Positions 26,910 through 37,122 of a stretch of 64,000 nucleotides of DNA are shown here, one piece after another. Within the stretch, counting starts at the first letter, position 1, and each line of letters starts with the position of its first letter. The notes below the pieces were generated by a model. The model did not search any database. It worked only from the letters and a program-made list of their open reading frames with translations, and had not been told where the DNA came from. Where the stretch lies: NCBI RefSeq assembly GCF_007860075.1, contig NZ_SJPP01000001.1, positions 1,963,980 to 2,027,979 of the forward strand, in the 5' to 3' direction. The DNA is from Symmachiella macrocystis. GTDB taxonomy: Bacteria; Planctomycetota; Planctomycetia; Planctomycetales; Planctomycetaceae. The translations under genes and the position numbers were made by a program.

Positions 26910-27989
26910 ATGAAACATCGACATCATAAAAAACCTAAGGCAAAACGGTTCAACCGCGGGTCGTTGCCCGGTGCGGCACCGGGGACAGTCATTACACAAA
27001 CACCCTGCACCACACAATCCGTTAGCGTGATGGCCTTTGCCAACGGCGACCTCGTCGATGAAACGGTTGATTCATTGGATGGGCTGAAGGAACTATCGGA
27101 AACCTATACCGTTACATGGATCAATGTCGATGGACTCGCGAATGTCGAGGTGATCAATCGGATAGGCGAAATGTTCGGTTTGCACAAACTCGCCTTAGAA
27201 GACGTCGTCAATGTACATCAGCGCGCCAAAGTCGAGGATTACGACGACCATCTGTTCATCGTGGCCCGCATGGTCCACCTAGCGGAAAAGCTGAAAACCA
27301 AGCAGATCAGTATATTCGTCGGCCCCAAGTTCGTGCTCACCTTTCAGGAGGATGAACCTAGCGATTGCCTCGACCCGGTCCGCGACCGCATTCGCAAAAC
27401 GAGCGGCCGCCTGCGGTATGGCGGCACCGACTATTTGGCTTACGCGCTGCTGGACACGATCATCGACCACTATTTTCCCGTGGTCGAGTCCTACGGCGAA
27501 CGACTCGACGCCATGGACGATGCGCTGATGAACAGTGACGGGAGTACGTCGATCCATTCGATCCATATGCTGCGAAGTGAACTTCTAGAACTCCGCCGAG
27601 CGCTGCGCCCACATCGCGAAGCGGTCAATGCGCTGCTGCGTGACGGGCATTCGCTGATTAAGGACGAATCACGAGTCTACCTGCGCGATTGTTATGATCA
27701 CACAATCCAGCTGGGCGATGCCATCGACACCTACCGCGAAACCTGTTCCGACCTCCGTGACTTTCACCTGACGGCGATCAGCAACCGCACGAATGAAGTC
27801 ATGAAGACCTTGACGATCATTGCCACGATTTTCATTCCGCTGGGATTTATCGCCGGGTTTTATGGAATGAACTTTCCCAACATGCCAGCGCTAAATTCTC
27901 AATATGGCTATCCGATCGTGGTGGTGGGCATGGGATTGACCGTGGCAACCTTGTTGTTGTGGTTCCACCGCAAAGGTTGGTTCGACTAA
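26910..27989 (+). CDS. corA: CorA-family Mg2+/Co2+ transporter
   Basis: This 359-aa protein has a large cytoplasmic domain, a long helical stalk, and two C-terminal TM helices with the signature YGMNF (selectivity filter) at the end of the first: IFIPLGFIAGFYGMNFPNMP. The family forms pentameric divalent-cation channels. A His/Lys-rich N-terminus (MKHRHHKKPKAKRF) is a small extra. The family motif EDVVNVHQRAKVEDYDDHLFIV is present. There is no clear ribosome site, so an internal start is possible. No Mg-riboswitch was recognised in the spacer upstream. Confidence 0.93.
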   Translation: MKHRHHKKPKAKRFNRGSLPGAAPGTVITQTPCTTQSVSVMAFANGDLVDETVDSLDGLKELSETYTVTWINVDGLANVEVINRIGEMFGLHKLALEDVVNVHQRAKVEDYDDHLFIVARMVHLAEKLKTKQISIFVGPKFVLTFQEDEPSDCLDPVRDRIRKTSGRLRYGGTDYLAYALLDTIIDHYFPVVESYGERLDAMDDALMNSDGSTSIHSIHMLRSELLELRRALRPHREAVNALLRDGHSLIKDESRVYLRDCYDHTIQLGDAIDTYRETCSDLRDFHLTAISNRTNEVMKTLTIIATIFIPLGFIAGFYGMNFPNMPALNSQYGYPIVVVGMGLTVATLLLWFHRKGWFD

Positions 27990-28123
27990 GGTGCAATCTG
28001 CACCGGTTTGGTATGATCACGCCGAATGCTGAACACAGCGTCGTCCTACCGTGCTGATTTTGCTTTCTCGTGATGGTTGAGACATTGAACACTCTGGATT
28101 CGGTTTAACGGAGCATGCCCCTT

Positions 28124-29134
28124 ATGGCCAACGCTGAAACTCACCGCCCCCCCAAACGTCGCCGTTGGTTGCTCAGGCTCGTTTTCGTAGCGCTGCTTGT
28201 ATCGATTGCGCTGAATTTTTATTTCTACGAGCGCTACAAGTCCTACTTCACCGACGGCAACGACCCGATCGAACACTTTCATTCCGGCAGCAAGGTTGCC
28301 ACCGACAAAATTGCTGTGATCAAGGTGCAAGGGGTGATCATGGCCCCCAACACGCAACGGATTTTGAGACGTATCCAGCAGGCCAAGGACGACAAGGATG
28401 TGAAAGCCGTACTTCTGTCGATCAACAGTCCGGGAGGCGCCGTTGCGGACAGCCATGAAATTTATCATCGTCTCGTCGAGTTACGTGAAACCAAACCGGT
28501 CGTGGCACACATGAAGAGCATGGCGGCCTCGGGCGGTCTGTATGTCGCCATGGGGGCCGGAGAACAGGGCAAGATTTTTGCCGAGCCGACCACCTGGACC
28601 GGGTCGATCGGGGTGATTATTCCTCGCATGCAAATGATCGGCCTGGCGGAGAAATTGGGCGTGGAATCGACACCGATCAAAACGGGACCATTTAAGGACG
28701 CACTCAGCCCGTTTCGTGAATTGACTCCGGCTGAACAGACGGTTTGGAATAACATCATTGACCAGGCGTTCGACCGCTTTATCAATGTGATCGCTGATAA
28801 CCGCGTGGAACTCAATCTAGAAGCGGTCCGAAAACTGGCAACTGGCGAAGTCTTTACCGCCGACGACGCCCTCAAGAACAAGCTGATTGATAAAATCGGT
28901 TACGAAGAAGCCGCGCTGGACGAATTGCTGATCCGCATCGACCGCGAGCCGGACGACGTGCGAGTGATCACCTATGACAACCAAGAGACCTTAGTGGAAA
29001 TCCTCTTAGGTTCGGCGCAAGCCAGCCATCCCGACGCGCAGTGGCAATTCGCCATGGAATCATCCGTGCCGCGCCCGATGTATTGCTGCTCTTGGCTGTC
29101 CGGACTGACCAGCGGACCGTTCGGCCGCAATTAG
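28124..29134 (+). CDS. sppA: Signal peptide peptidase SppA (36K type)
   Basis: This 336-aa protein has one N-terminal TM helix ([21 protein letters not shown]) and an S49 ClpP-like domain. [11 protein letters not shown] is the oxyanion-hole region, [11 protein letters not shown] carries the catalytic Ser, and [15 protein letters not shown] is the expected location of the Lys base. It degrades cleaved signal peptides at the membrane. I prefer ATG 28124, ten bases after GGAG; the upstream ATG at 28115 is too close to it. The last 20 residues are Cys/Ser-rich and unlike usual family ends. Confidence 0.9.
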   Translation: MANAETHRPPKRRRWLLRLVFVALLVSIALNFYFYERYKSYFTDGNDPIEHFHSGSKVATDKIAVIKVQGVIMAPNTQRILRRIQQAKDDKDVKAVLLSINSPGGAVADSHEIYHRLVELRETKPVVAHMKSMAASGGLYVAMGAGEQGKIFAEPTTWTGSIGVIIPRMQMIGLAEKLGVESTPIKTGPFKDALSPFRELTPAEQTVWNNIIDQAFDRFINVIADNRVELNLEAVRKLATGEVFTADDALKNKLIDKIGYEEAALDELLIRIDREPDDVRVITYDNQETLVEILLGSAQASHPDAQWQFAMESSVPRPMYCCSWLSGLTSGPFGRN

Positions 29135-29216
29135 GGTCGCGCAGGGAGACGTGGTCGCCCCCACTGGAACTCTAGGAGAACCTCAGCCACAATACGCGTG
29201 TCAATCATGCAATCGC

Positions 29217-29239
29217 CGTGGAGCGAATCCTGCTCCACG
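29217..29239 (+). terminator. Hairpin between sppA and pdxJ
   Basis: CGTGGAGC (29217-29224) and GCTCCACG (29232-29239) form a perfect 8-bp stem with a 7-nt loop, followed by TATTTCTTCTC. The T-tract is interrupted, so it may end sppA transcripts partly or be a pdxJ leader hairpin; pdxJ starts 41 bp later. Confidence 0.5.
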
Positions 29240-29279
29240 TATTTCTTCTCCATACAGAAAATGGAACGAGAGTCCCGCT

Positions 29280-29996
29280 ATGCCTGCCCTGGGTGTCAAT
29301 ATCGACCATGTTGCTACTGTCCGCCAAGCCCGCCGCACCATTGAACCCGATCCTGTGTGGGCGGCCGTTTTGGCCGAATTGGGTGGCGCGGACGGCATTA
29401 CGCTGCATCTACGGGAAGACCGTCGCCACATTCAAGACCGCGACCTGCAGGTGATGCGGCAAACGGTGCAAGTCAAAATGAATCTGGAGATGGCGGCCGA
29501 AGAGGAAATGACTGTCATCGCCCTCAGTGTGAAACCGGATCAGGTGACGCTGGTTCCGGAAAAGCGGGAAGAGATCACCACCGAGGGGGGATTGGACGTT
29601 GTTGCCAATGCCGCAAAGATCAAAACCTGCGCCGAGCAACTCAAAGCAGCCGGTATCGAAGTCAGTCTGTTCATCGACCCGGATGAACGGCAGATTGAGA
29701 CGGCAACGTCCTTGCAAGTCGATGCCGTGGAGCTGCATACCGGTCGATACGCCGATGCGGTCAATGCCCTGGCACGCGAACGGGAGTTCGAGCAACTCGT
29801 GACGGCCACCAACTTGGGAATTGATCACGACTTGCTCGTGCATATGGGGCATGGATTGACTTATCGCAATGTTAGCCCGATTGCCGAAATCGACGGTGTG
29901 AGCGAACTCAACATCGGTCACAGCATTGTGGCCCGCGCGTTGATGGTCGGATTCGAAGAAGCGGTCCGCGAAATGAAGTCGCTCATCACGGTCTAA
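29280..29996 (+). CDS. pdxJ: Pyridoxine 5'-phosphate synthase
   Basis: At 238 aa from ATG 29280 it has the canonical start [19 protein letters not shown], then [16 protein letters not shown] (active-site His/Arg), [18 protein letters not shown] and VELHTGRYA. It condenses 1-deoxyxylulose-5-phosphate with 3-amino-1-hydroxyacetone phosphate in the DXP-dependent vitamin B6 pathway. The open frame extends 43 codons upstream, but that part is not conserved family sequence. Length is normal. Confidence 0.95.
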   Translation: MPALGVNIDHVATVRQARRTIEPDPVWAAVLAELGGADGITLHLREDRRHIQDRDLQVMRQTVQVKMNLEMAAEEEMTVIALSVKPDQVTLVPEKREEITTEGGLDVVANAAKIKTCAEQLKAAGIEVSLFIDPDERQIETATSLQVDAVELHTGRYADAVNALAREREFEQLVTATNLGIDHDLLVHMGHGLTYRNVSPIAEIDGVSELNIGHSIVARALMVGFEEAVREMKSLITV

Positions 29997-30091
29997 TCAT
30001 GGCGAGGCGAGCCGCTGCCAACACACGAGAGAGGCGTATCTCTGCGCCCAACAACACGCAGCCCTCGCAACTTTTTCATCTCACAATGCCT

Positions 30092-30122
30092 ATCTCATTA
30101 GAAATTTTCGAGATTTTTTTTC
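30092..30122 (+). terminator. Possible terminator after pdxJ
   Basis: ATCTC (30092-30096) pairs with GAGAT (30110-30114), with AAA/TTT pairs possible inside, and then a run of eight T. AT-rich and short-stemmed, but the T-run is strong. Confidence 0.5.
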
Positions 30123-30537
30123 GTTGACAGATTGCGCACTCTGCCCATCGAATAGGCGAACTCAGAGTGATCATCACGCGAAATTGCGGTTTGCACGATT
30201 CGTTCGCATCAATAATGGTTTTTGCATCGAAAGCGCACAGGACACTAGGCAGTTTGCGAAGGGTTTTATGCGCGCAGCGGTTTTTCATGTATTAACGAAA
30301 ATCCGGGGCGGGGTTGGGGCGTTGATTCAGTTTTGACATTCATCCCGATAGCTCGGATATGCGAATTGCGCTACGCGCATCGCTTAGAACGAATTGACCA
30401 CCCTTACCGAGCAGCTGGCAAGTACGTTCGCGATAATAGACCACATGTCCCAACCGGGACAAAGCGCAAATCACCAGCCCGCTCAATTTTCTAACAAGTC
30501 ACTCCTCATAAGGAGTGGTGCGTGCACGGAGGATCCG
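30123..30537. other. Leader region of the porin gene
   Basis: There is no convincing gene. A 6-bp inverted repeat TGTCCC-AACC-GGGACA lies near 30447. TGGCAAGTACGTTCGC near 30417 resembles a sigma-54 site, but its -12 GC is one base out of register. The ATG at 30538 has GGAGG at five bases, and the long frame extending upstream to 30394 looks non-coding. Confidence 0.4.
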
Positions 30538-31767
30538 ATGCCGGACATTCTGCAAAACATCTTCGAAGTTATGTCGCGTGGGAAAGCATTAGCTGCCACG
30601 CTTCTCATTGGCGGTATCGGATTCCTCGCCCCCCAAGGCGCCGATGCCGGTGAATTCGCCAACCACTATTACGGCCAAGGTGGCTGTGCTTGTGAAGCGC
30701 CCAGTTGCGACAATGGTTGCGACAACGGCTGTGGTTGCGAAGAATCCAACGACCCCTGGAAACTCTTCTCCGAGCCCGTTGGTGGGTTCGATATTGGTGG
30801 ATGGACCCAATGGGGTTACACCAGCGAATCAACCGGAATGTTCAACGACATCCCGGACCGATTCAACAACCACCAAAGCTGGATCTACGCTGAAAAAGTC
30901 GCCGACGGTTCCAACGGTTGGGACTGGGGTGCACGGGCCGACTTGATGTACGGTACCGATTCCTACGACACCCAAGCCTTCGGTAATAATCCCGGTCGGT
31001 GGGATTACGAGAATGGCTGGGACCATGGTATCTATGGTTGGGCGATGCCGCAGGCTTACGGTGAAATCGCCAATGGCGACTTGTCAGTGAAATTCGGTCA
31101 CTTTTTCACGTTGGTCGGTTATGAAGTCGTCCCCGCGACCGGGAACTTCTTCTTCAGCCATGCCTACACCATGTACAACAGTGAACCGTTCACTCACACC
31201 GGTGCGTTGGCTACCTACAAAGCCAGCGACGATGTGACCCTGTACGGTGGTTGGACGTTGGGATGGGACACCGGCTTCGATCAATTCGATGGCGGCAGTA
31301 GCTTCCTCGGTGGTGCCGCATTGGGACTGACCGACGACGCCACGTTGACCTACATCTTGACGGCTGGCAACATGGGCCAACGTGGTGATGGCTATTCGCA
31401 CAGTATTGTGTTGGATGTGAATATCACCGAAAAGTGGAACTACGTTCTGCAAAGCGACTTGGTCTCGTTTGACACCGGTGCTGGACAAAATGATGAATAC
31501 GGTATCAACCAATACCTGTTCTACACCGTCAACGACGAAGTCAAACTTGGTTCGCGGGTGGAATGGTGGAGCTCGGACGCCGGATTCGATCACGGTGGAC
31601 AATCCCAAGTCGCTGGTGGACAACACTCCTACTACGAAGCCACCTTCGGTGTGAACTACAAACCGATCGCCAACTTGATCGTCCGTCCGGAATACCGCCA
31701 CGATTGGTTCCCGCACGGTGAGTACACGCAAGACATCTTCGGCGTCGATGCGATCCTGACCTTCTAA
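30538..31767 (+). CDS. Outer-membrane beta-barrel porin (BBP2-like) with Cys-rich N-terminus
   Basis: The 409-aa product has a signal peptide (ending near QGADA), then a short Cys-rich stretch (CACEAPSC..CDNGCGC), then alternating aromatic/Gly strands typical of a beta-barrel, ending in the terminal Phe of outer-membrane proteins (FGVDAILTF). Blocks such as FDIGGWTQWGYT, GARADLMYGTDSYDTQ, YEVVPATGNFFFSHAY and NLIVRPEYRHDW match the BBP2/OmpL-like porin family common in planctomycetes. It probably lets small nutrients through. A near-perfect terminator follows, and the next genes (amt, PII, glnA) suggest a link with nitrogen uptake. Confidence 0.85.
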   Translation: MPDILQNIFEVMSRGKALAATLLIGGIGFLAPQGADAGEFANHYYGQGGCACEAPSCDNGCDNGCGCEESNDPWKLFSEPVGGFDIGGWTQWGYTSESTGMFNDIPDRFNNHQSWIYAEKVADGSNGWDWGARADLMYGTDSYDTQAFGNNPGRWDYENGWDHGIYGWAMPQAYGEIANGDLSVKFGHFFTLVGYEVVPATGNFFFSHAYTMYNSEPFTHTGALATYKASDDVTLYGGWTLGWDTGFDQFDGGSSFLGGAALGLTDDATLTYILTAGNMGQRGDGYSHSIVLDVNITEKWNYVLQSDLVSFDTGAGQNDEYGINQYLFYTVNDEVKLGSRVEWWSSDAGFDHGGQSQVAGGQHSYYEATFGVNYKPIANLIVRPEYRHDWFPHGEYTQDIFGVDAILTF

Positions 31768-31816
31768 GTCAGGTTGGCATTAGCCCAAGTTTGTCAACAA
31801 CCTGAAAGCGTCTCCC

Positions 31817-31853
31817 CAGCCGCTCGCCGATTTTTCGGCGAGCGGCTGTTTTT
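31817..31853 (+). terminator. Strong intrinsic terminator of the porin gene
   Basis: CAGCCGCTCGCCGA (31817-31830) and its exact complement (31835-31848) form a 14-bp stem with a TTTT loop, then TTTTTG. It starts 50 bp after the porin stop. Confidence 0.92.
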
Positions 31854-32027
31854 GATATCGCCGTTCGAATTGGCGGACGAGAGCGAGAGCGGCCAGCCGA
31901 AGACTAAGAAGCACTCCACTGCTGCTCTCAATGCGCGTACATGCTCAACTCGCGTGCATTCACTGTCGCGCTTCCTTGCACGCATTTGATTGCCGCTGCC
32001 TTTTCAGATGTATTATGAGAAACAACA

Positions 32028-32195
32028 GTGAGCGCAATCACTTTCCTGGCAAAGGATTGCAAGCAAACCGCACAGGAAGCCTTTCGGTTAGGCACGGAAG
32101 TTGCAATTCGTTCAAGCCGGCTAGTTGTGGCCACTGCGGGAGTCTCGTATTCGAACGACGTTGTCGTTTCTGAGGCCATACATCATGGCGATTGA
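32028..32195 (+). CDS. Possible 55-aa small protein
   Basis: A GTG with GAGA eight bases upstream, and a TATTAT -10-like box before that, opens 55 codons with protein-like composition (for example TAQEAFRLGTEVAIRSSRLV). No family is recognised, and the opposite strand is also open here, so this is only a candidate. The remaining 31854-32407 spacer holds nothing else convincing. Confidence 0.25.
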   Translation: MSAITFLAKDCKQTAQEAFRLGTEVAIRSSRLVVATAGVSYSNDVVVSEAIHHGD

Positions 32196-32407
32196 GTTTC
32201 CAGTAAACCGAGTCCATACGACGTGGCTCATCTGACAAGCGGCGCTGCTCTGAAAATTGCACCTCAGGGAGCGACTTGGCAGTTCAGGCCGATCCAATCT
32301 CACTCTCGCGGCTGATTTCCTGTGTGGGGGAAGTGCGCCCCAGTTTCATTCTGCGCTACCGATCCGTACCGTCCGATTAGGCTTTTTTGGAAAGAGGAAC
32401 CTGTGAC

Positions 32408-33814
32408 ATGCGTACTGCAATAACCTTGGCAACCGCCATCTTTCTCTGTGTGGCGATCCCTGCTCGTCCACTCATGGCATTTCAGGATGATGCCGCTCCG
32501 GCGGAACCAGCCGCTGCTGCACCCGCTGAAGGCGAGGAAGCTCCTGCAGCTGAAGGGGAGGAAGCCCCCGCGGAAGAAGTCGTCGTCATTTCCAATGATG
32601 AACTGTCGTTTGCGGTCGACAATATCGTGCTGTTTTTGTCGGCCGTCTTGGTCATCCTGATGCAGCCTGGATTCGCGATGGTCGAAGCTGGTTTCAATGC
32701 AAGTAAGAACACCGTCAATATTCTGTTTAAGAACTTAATGGACCTATGCATCGGTTGTCTGTTATTTTTCTTGGTCGGCTATGGATTGATGTATCCCGGT
32801 GAAAGTTATGCCGGGGGCTATTTTGGATTTGCGGGAATTGGCGTTGCCGAGGGCAGTGATCGCGTGACCGCGGCGCCCGGCGCATTGGATCCACAAGTTG
32901 ACTTTCTGTTCCAAGTTGCGTTTGCTGCAACCGCTGCGACAATCGTCTCCGGTGCTGTTGCTGGTCGTATGAAGTTCTCCGCGTATCTCGTGTACAGTGC
33001 CGTTTTGACAGGTTTCATTTATCCCGTCAGTGGTATGTGGAAATGGGGCGGTGGTTGGCTACAAGCCATGGACTTCCAAGATTTTGCGGGCTCGATCGTC
33101 GTCCATGCGGTCGGAGGATTTGCAGGATTGGCCGGAGCGTTGGTATTGGGGCCGCGGATCGGCCGCTACACAGCGGAAGGCAAGTCGGTCCCGATGCCGG
33201 GTCACAACTTGGCCATCGCAACATTGGGCGTATTCATCCTGTGGGTGGGCTGGTTTGGTTTCAACCCCGGTAGCCAATTGGCATTCACCGGCACCGACAA
33301 CACAATGGCCACGATGTTAATTGCTCTCAACACCATGCTCGCAGCGGCCGCCGGTGGATTCGCCGCCATGATGCTCAGTTGGGTGATGTTCAAGAAGCCG
33401 GACCTATCGATGGCGCTTAACGGTGTATTGGCCGGTTTGGTTGGCATCACGGCCAACTGTGATCGTGTCACCAACGTTGAAAGCATCATTATTGGTGCTA
33501 TTGCCGGCGTCCTGGTTGTGATGGCCATCATCGCACTCGACAAGTTGAAAATCGATGACCCCGTGGGTGCTTTCCCGGTACATGGTGTTTGTGGAGTTTG
33601 GGGCGGCGTCGCCACCGGCATCTTCGGGGCTGACACCAATCTGGTGACACAAATCATCGGTTCGGCCGCGATTCCCGCCTGGGCATTTTTCACGATGCTG
33701 CCGTTATTCCTTGGCTTGAAAGCCGTCGGCATGTTGCGTGTCGATGCTGATGAAGAGGTGGCGGGGTTGGACATGGTCGAACACGGCATGGCCGCTTATA
33801 CCGCCGACCACTAA
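32408..33814 (+). CDS. amt: Ammonium transporter (Amt)
   Basis: The 468-aa protein has a signal peptide, then an Ala/Pro/Glu linker (repeats of EGEEAPA, about 33-60), then 11 TM helices of the Amt core. Family markers are QPGFAMVEAGF, the AGALVLGPR/IG segment, LWVGWFGFNPGS (pore), ITANCDRV, and the late His in GAFPVHGVCGVWGG. Amt forms trimeric channels that take up ammonium and are blocked by PII. ATG 32408 is nine bases after GAGGA. The acidic linker is longer than in E. coli AmtB. It lies 235 bp before PII in the usual amt-glnK pairing. Confidence 0.94.
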   Translation: MRTAITLATAIFLCVAIPARPLMAFQDDAAPAEPAAAAPAEGEEAPAAEGEEAPAEEVVVISNDELSFAVDNIVLFLSAVLVILMQPGFAMVEAGFNASKNTVNILFKNLMDLCIGCLLFFLVGYGLMYPGESYAGGYFGFAGIGVAEGSDRVTAAPGALDPQVDFLFQVAFAATAATIVSGAVAGRMKFSAYLVYSAVLTGFIYPVSGMWKWGGGWLQAMDFQDFAGSIVVHAVGGFAGLAGALVLGPRIGRYTAEGKSVPMPGHNLAIATLGVFILWVGWFGFNPGSQLAFTGTDNTMATMLIALNTMLAAAAGGFAAMMLSWVMFKKPDLSMALNGVLAGLVGITANCDRVTNVESIIIGAIAGVLVVMAIIALDKLKIDDPVGAFPVHGVCGVWGGVATGIFGADTNLVTQIIGSAAIPAWAFFTMLPLFLGLKAVGMLRVDADEEVAGLDMVEHGMAAYTADH

Positions 33815-33950
33815 GCGTTGGGAATTCTTGGCTGAACGATTTGGGAAAGTCACTTTTCTACGACCAAATCGGTTGGAATGTCATAGCCAGCCAAGTACCC
33901 GATAGTGACCTTGAAATGGATTGGACGTGTCGCAGGACGCGGATCGGTGA

Positions 33951-34388
<438 letters not shown>

Positions 34389-34409
34389 CCGCCATCCTCA
34401 CCTTTGGGT

Positions 34410-34429
34410 TTCCCGGCTGCTGCCGGGAA
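34410..34429 (+). terminator. Hairpin after the PII gene
   Basis: TTCCCGGC (34410-34417) and GCCGGGAA (34422-34429) make a perfect 8-bp stem with a TGCT loop, 22 bp beyond the PII stop. There is no T-tract, so it may be a processing or stabilising hairpin. Confidence 0.5.
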
Positions 34430-34607
34430 GCCTGAGGCGGGGATTGGGTTGAGGTGGGGTGCCTTCGGTTTCATTCCGTCAGTTGCCTGGTTATGATGGG
34501 CGACTTCGCTGGAACAGGCGAGTTGACGAGAGAGTTTCTGTTGTGGCAAACCCGCGCTGGTGATCGTGCGGCCCGAAACGTCCCCGTTTCGTGCGGCAAG
34601 TAAGAAT

Positions 34608-34623
34608 TGGCACGCTGGTTGCA
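34608..34623 (+). promoter_or_regulatory. Sigma-54 promoter upstream of glnA
   Basis: TGGCACGCTGGTTGCA is a perfect RpoN match with correct spacing. The predicted start is near 34634, leaving a leader of about 340 nt to glnA. A palindrome CGAAACG-TCCC-CGTTTCG lies at 34574-34591, 17 bp before the -24 element, and could be a regulator site or an upstream structure. Confidence 0.85.
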
Positions 34624-34633
34624 CTCTTGCTGA

Positions 34634-34974
34634 GGCTGCAGCTAAAGCTTACAAAATCTGCGGTAAAACTGGGGAACCCCAGCAGCGCCGCCGAATTGGC
34701 ATGCATTTCCTGCGCAATTACCGCGCATCTTTGTTGTATTCCGACTGATACATTTTCGGTTTTTTAATCGCTGTCAATTCGCGGTTATTTTCAAAATCGC
34801 CGTGAATCACCGGCGAAATTATCGCGGCCTGACGGTGGATTGATTGCGGCCATCGGAGGGCGGCCTACTGTGTGCGCTGGTGACTATTTTTACGATCCGT
34901 GAAGAGTTGCGATCTGCGTCCCTGGATATTTTTGGATAACATACTGGAAGAAACACTGAAGGAGAACCAAAGCG
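34634..34974 (+). other. Long glnA leader, possibly with an internal small RNA
   Basis: The predicted glnA leader contains a CTGGGG-AA-CCCCAG hairpin near 34669 and a weak CCGA...TCGG stem near 34741 followed by six T at about 34760. This would allow a short sigma-54 RNA of about 130 nt or transcript attenuation before glnA. Both are inferences. AAGGAG sits ten bases before the glnA ATG. Confidence 0.35.
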
Positions 34975-36387
34975 ATGACCCCCAAAGAGTTCTTTGAATT
35001 TGCTAAAGAGCACGGCGCGGAAATGGTGGACCTGAAATTCACCGACCTGCTGGGCACTTGGCAGCACTGCTCTTATCCCGTCGACACCTGGAGTGAGGGA
35101 ACGTTTGAAGACGGCGTGGGCTTTGACGGCTCATCGATTCGCGGCTGGAAGGCCATTAATCAATCCGACATGCTGGCCATCCCCGATGCCGCAACAGCCA
35201 AGTTGGACCCGTTTTTTGCCCGGCCAACCGTGAGCGTCATCGCGAATATTGTCGATCCGATCACCAGAGAAGAATACGCCCGTGATCCGCGGAGCATCGC
35301 TCGCAAAGGGATTGACTACCTGAAGCAAACCGGGATCGCCGACACCTGTTTTGTTGGTCCGGAACCTGAATTCTTCATCTTCGACGAAGTCCGTTACGAT
35401 CAAGCGCAAAACCACGGCTTCTATGAAATCGACTCGGTCGAAGGTGCTTGGAATACCTCGCGGATCGAAGAGCCTAACTTGGGGTACAAGCCGAGTTACA
35501 AAGGCGGGTATTTCCCGGTCAGCCCGACCGACAGCTATCACGACCTGCGTGGCGAGATGGTGTATGCGATGCGGGAATTGGGCATTGTTGTGGAAGCCCA
35601 TCACCACGAAGTGGGAACCGGCGGCCAATGTGAAATCGACATGGAATTCTGCGATCTGCTGAAAATGGCGGACCAGTTCATGTGGTTTAAGTATGTCATC
35701 CGCAACGTTGCCAAAAACCATGGCAAGACGGTGACGTTCATGCCCAAACCGGTCTTCGATGACAATGGCTCGGGTATGCATACCCACATGTCGTTGTGGA
35801 AAGATGGCCAATCACTCATGGCGGGCGACGGTTACGCCGGCTTGAGCGAAACGGCCTTGCACGCGATTGGCGGCCTGCTGAAACATGGCCGGGCTGTCCT
35901 GGCCTTTGCCGCTCCGACGACCAACTCTTACAAGCGGTTGGTGCCGGGCTTCGAAGCTCCGGTGACGTTGGCGATGTCGCAGCGGAACCGCTCGGCAGCC
36001 ATTCGGATTCCGATGTATTCCTCCAACCCGAAGGCCAAGCGGTTGGAATTCCGCTGTCCCGACCCGACGGCCAACGGATACATCATGTATACCGCTATGA
36101 TGATGGCCCTGATCGACGGAATCCAAAACAAGATCGATCCGGGCGATCCGCTCGATCGCGACATTTATGGAATGACACCGGAAGAGTTGGCGGAAACCAA
36201 CAAAACGCCGGCATCGCTTGAAGAGGCCCTGAACTCCTTGGAAGCGGACAGCGAATTCCTCACCAAAGGGGATGTCTTCACAGAAGATCTGATCGAAACC
36301 TGGATCAGCTACAAGCGGGAGAACGAAATCGACGAATTCCGCTTGCGTCCTCACCCGCACGAATTCGCGTTGTACTACGACAGTTGA
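34975..36387 (+). CDS. glnA: Type I glutamine synthetase
   Basis: The 470-aa dodecamer-type enzyme makes glutamine from glutamate, ammonia and ATP. It has the DGSSIRGW active-site strand (51-58), [11 protein letters not shown] (127-136), the [13 protein letters not shown] metal/glutamate site (209-221), the [12 protein letters not shown] block (264-275) and NRSAAIRIP. Tyr398 in DIYGMTPEE matches the adenylylation Tyr397 of E. coli GSI-beta, so GlnE-type control is likely. A sigma-54 promoter lies upstream, and amt and PII precede it. A strong terminator follows. Confidence 0.97.
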   Translation: MTPKEFFEFAKEHGAEMVDLKFTDLLGTWQHCSYPVDTWSEGTFEDGVGFDGSSIRGWKAINQSDMLAIPDAATAKLDPFFARPTVSVIANIVDPITREEYARDPRSIARKGIDYLKQTGIADTCFVGPEPEFFIFDEVRYDQAQNHGFYEIDSVEGAWNTSRIEEPNLGYKPSYKGGYFPVSPTDSYHDLRGEMVYAMRELGIVVEAHHHEVGTGGQCEIDMEFCDLLKMADQFMWFKYVIRNVAKNHGKTVTFMPKPVFDDNGSGMHTHMSLWKDGQSLMAGDGYAGLSETALHAIGGLLKHGRAVLAFAAPTTNSYKRLVPGFEAPVTLAMSQRNRSAAIRIPMYSSNPKAKRLEFRCPDPTANGYIMYTAMMMALIDGIQNKIDPGDPLDRDIYGMTPEELAETNKTPASLEEALNSLEADSEFLTKGDVFTEDLIETWISYKRENEIDEFRLRPHPHEFALYYDS

Positions 36388-36430
36388 TCATCCTTCGTGA
36401 GCGATCACGAATTCGAATTACGGTCAGCAC

Positions 36431-36471
36431 AAACTCCCGCCCGGACGAACGTCCGGCGCGGGAGTTTTTTT
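36431..36471 (+). terminator. Strong intrinsic terminator of glnA
   Basis: AAACTCCCGC-CCGGAC (36431-36446), loop GAAC, then GTCCGG-C-GCGGGAGTTT with a one-base bulge, ending in a run of T. It starts 44 bp after the glnA stop. Confidence 0.92.
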
Positions 36472-36523
36472 GATTTGGCGAGTGAGGTTAATTGAACTTA
36501 TAATTTCAATAGCCAAGAATGCG

Positions 36524-36838
36524 TTAAGGGGCGTTCGGAAAGTCGCGAAAAACGGATTGAATGTCTCGCGCGGAATGGACGACCTGCACGACATCAATAC
36601 CAGATTCTGTTGGGCAATACAGAACGACATATTTTTGCACAGGAAACATTCTCAAATTGCAGGCGAGGTCGTCGCGTGCCGTTCCCAAGTGCACATGTGG
36701 GGCAAGCAAGATGAATTGCTTTTCGAACTTCTCCATCAATGCATCGGCGGCGCTGGGATTATCGTTTTCTGTGCCGATGTAGTCCCAGATCTGGTCAAGA
36801 TCCGAACAGGCTTCCGGCGAAATTCGGAACGTGGCCAT
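36524..36838 (-). CDS. parE: ParE/RelE-superfamily toxin
   Basis: This 104-aa protein has the ParE pattern: SPEACSDLDQIWDYIG near the start, a helical hairpin, and the strand block NLRMFPVQKYVVLYCPTESGIDVVQVVHSARD near the C-terminus. ParE toxins poison DNA gyrase, RelE types cut mRNA; this one looks closer to ParE but activity is not proved. Its ATG overlaps the antitoxin stop by one base (TAATG), so the pair is translationally coupled. Confidence 0.85.
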   Translation of the reverse strand: MATFRISPEACSDLDQIWDYIGTENDNPSAADALMEKFEKQFILLAPHVHLGTARDDLACNLRMFPVQKYVVLYCPTESGIDVVQVVHSARDIQSVFRDFPNAP

Positions 36839-37122
36839 TAACCATCCTTGTCCATCGAGCGTCGCTGCCGTCCTCTGCTGCGGATGTCATCGAAAAATCC
36901 ACTCAATGCGGACTCATCTTCAAGCTTGATGGCGTTACCATTCTCCAGGCTTTTCATGCGGGACTGGACTTCAACGCGGAACTCCTCGAAACAGCGATCT
37001 TGTTCTCTGAGCAATTGAACAGCCGCCTTGAGGACATCTTCCGAGGACGCGTAACGTCCGGTGGCTAATTCTTCATTGACCAGATCCTGCAGATCGTGCG
37101 GCAATTGCAAAGATTCTCCCAT
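36838..37122 (-). CDS. parD: ParD-type antitoxin
   Basis: Starting at ATG 37122 (GGAGG nine bases upstream) the product is 94 aa. It has a ribbon-helix-helix N-terminus, SLQLPHDLQDLVNEELATGRYASSEDVLKAAVQLLREQD, which binds operator DNA, and a charged C-terminus (ENGNAIKLEDESALSGFFDDI) that should wrap the toxin. The open frame extends upstream to 37236, but the ribosome site and family start support the shorter form. The pair probably represses its own promoter. Confidence 0.88.
   Translation of the reverse strand: MGESLQLPHDLQDLVNEELATGRYASSEDVLKAAVQLLREQDRCFEEFRVEVQSRMKSLENGNAIKLEDESALSGFFDDIRSRGRQRRSMDKDG

Noticed and set aside
30416-30432. TGGCAAGTACGTTCGC upstream of the porin gene as a sigma-54 promoter
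   Set aside because: The -12 element reads TTCGC with GC shifted by one base.
32049-32063. TGGCAAAGGATTGCA upstream of amt as a sigma-54 promoter
   Set aside because: The distance from GG to GC is one base too short, which normally abolishes RpoN recognition.
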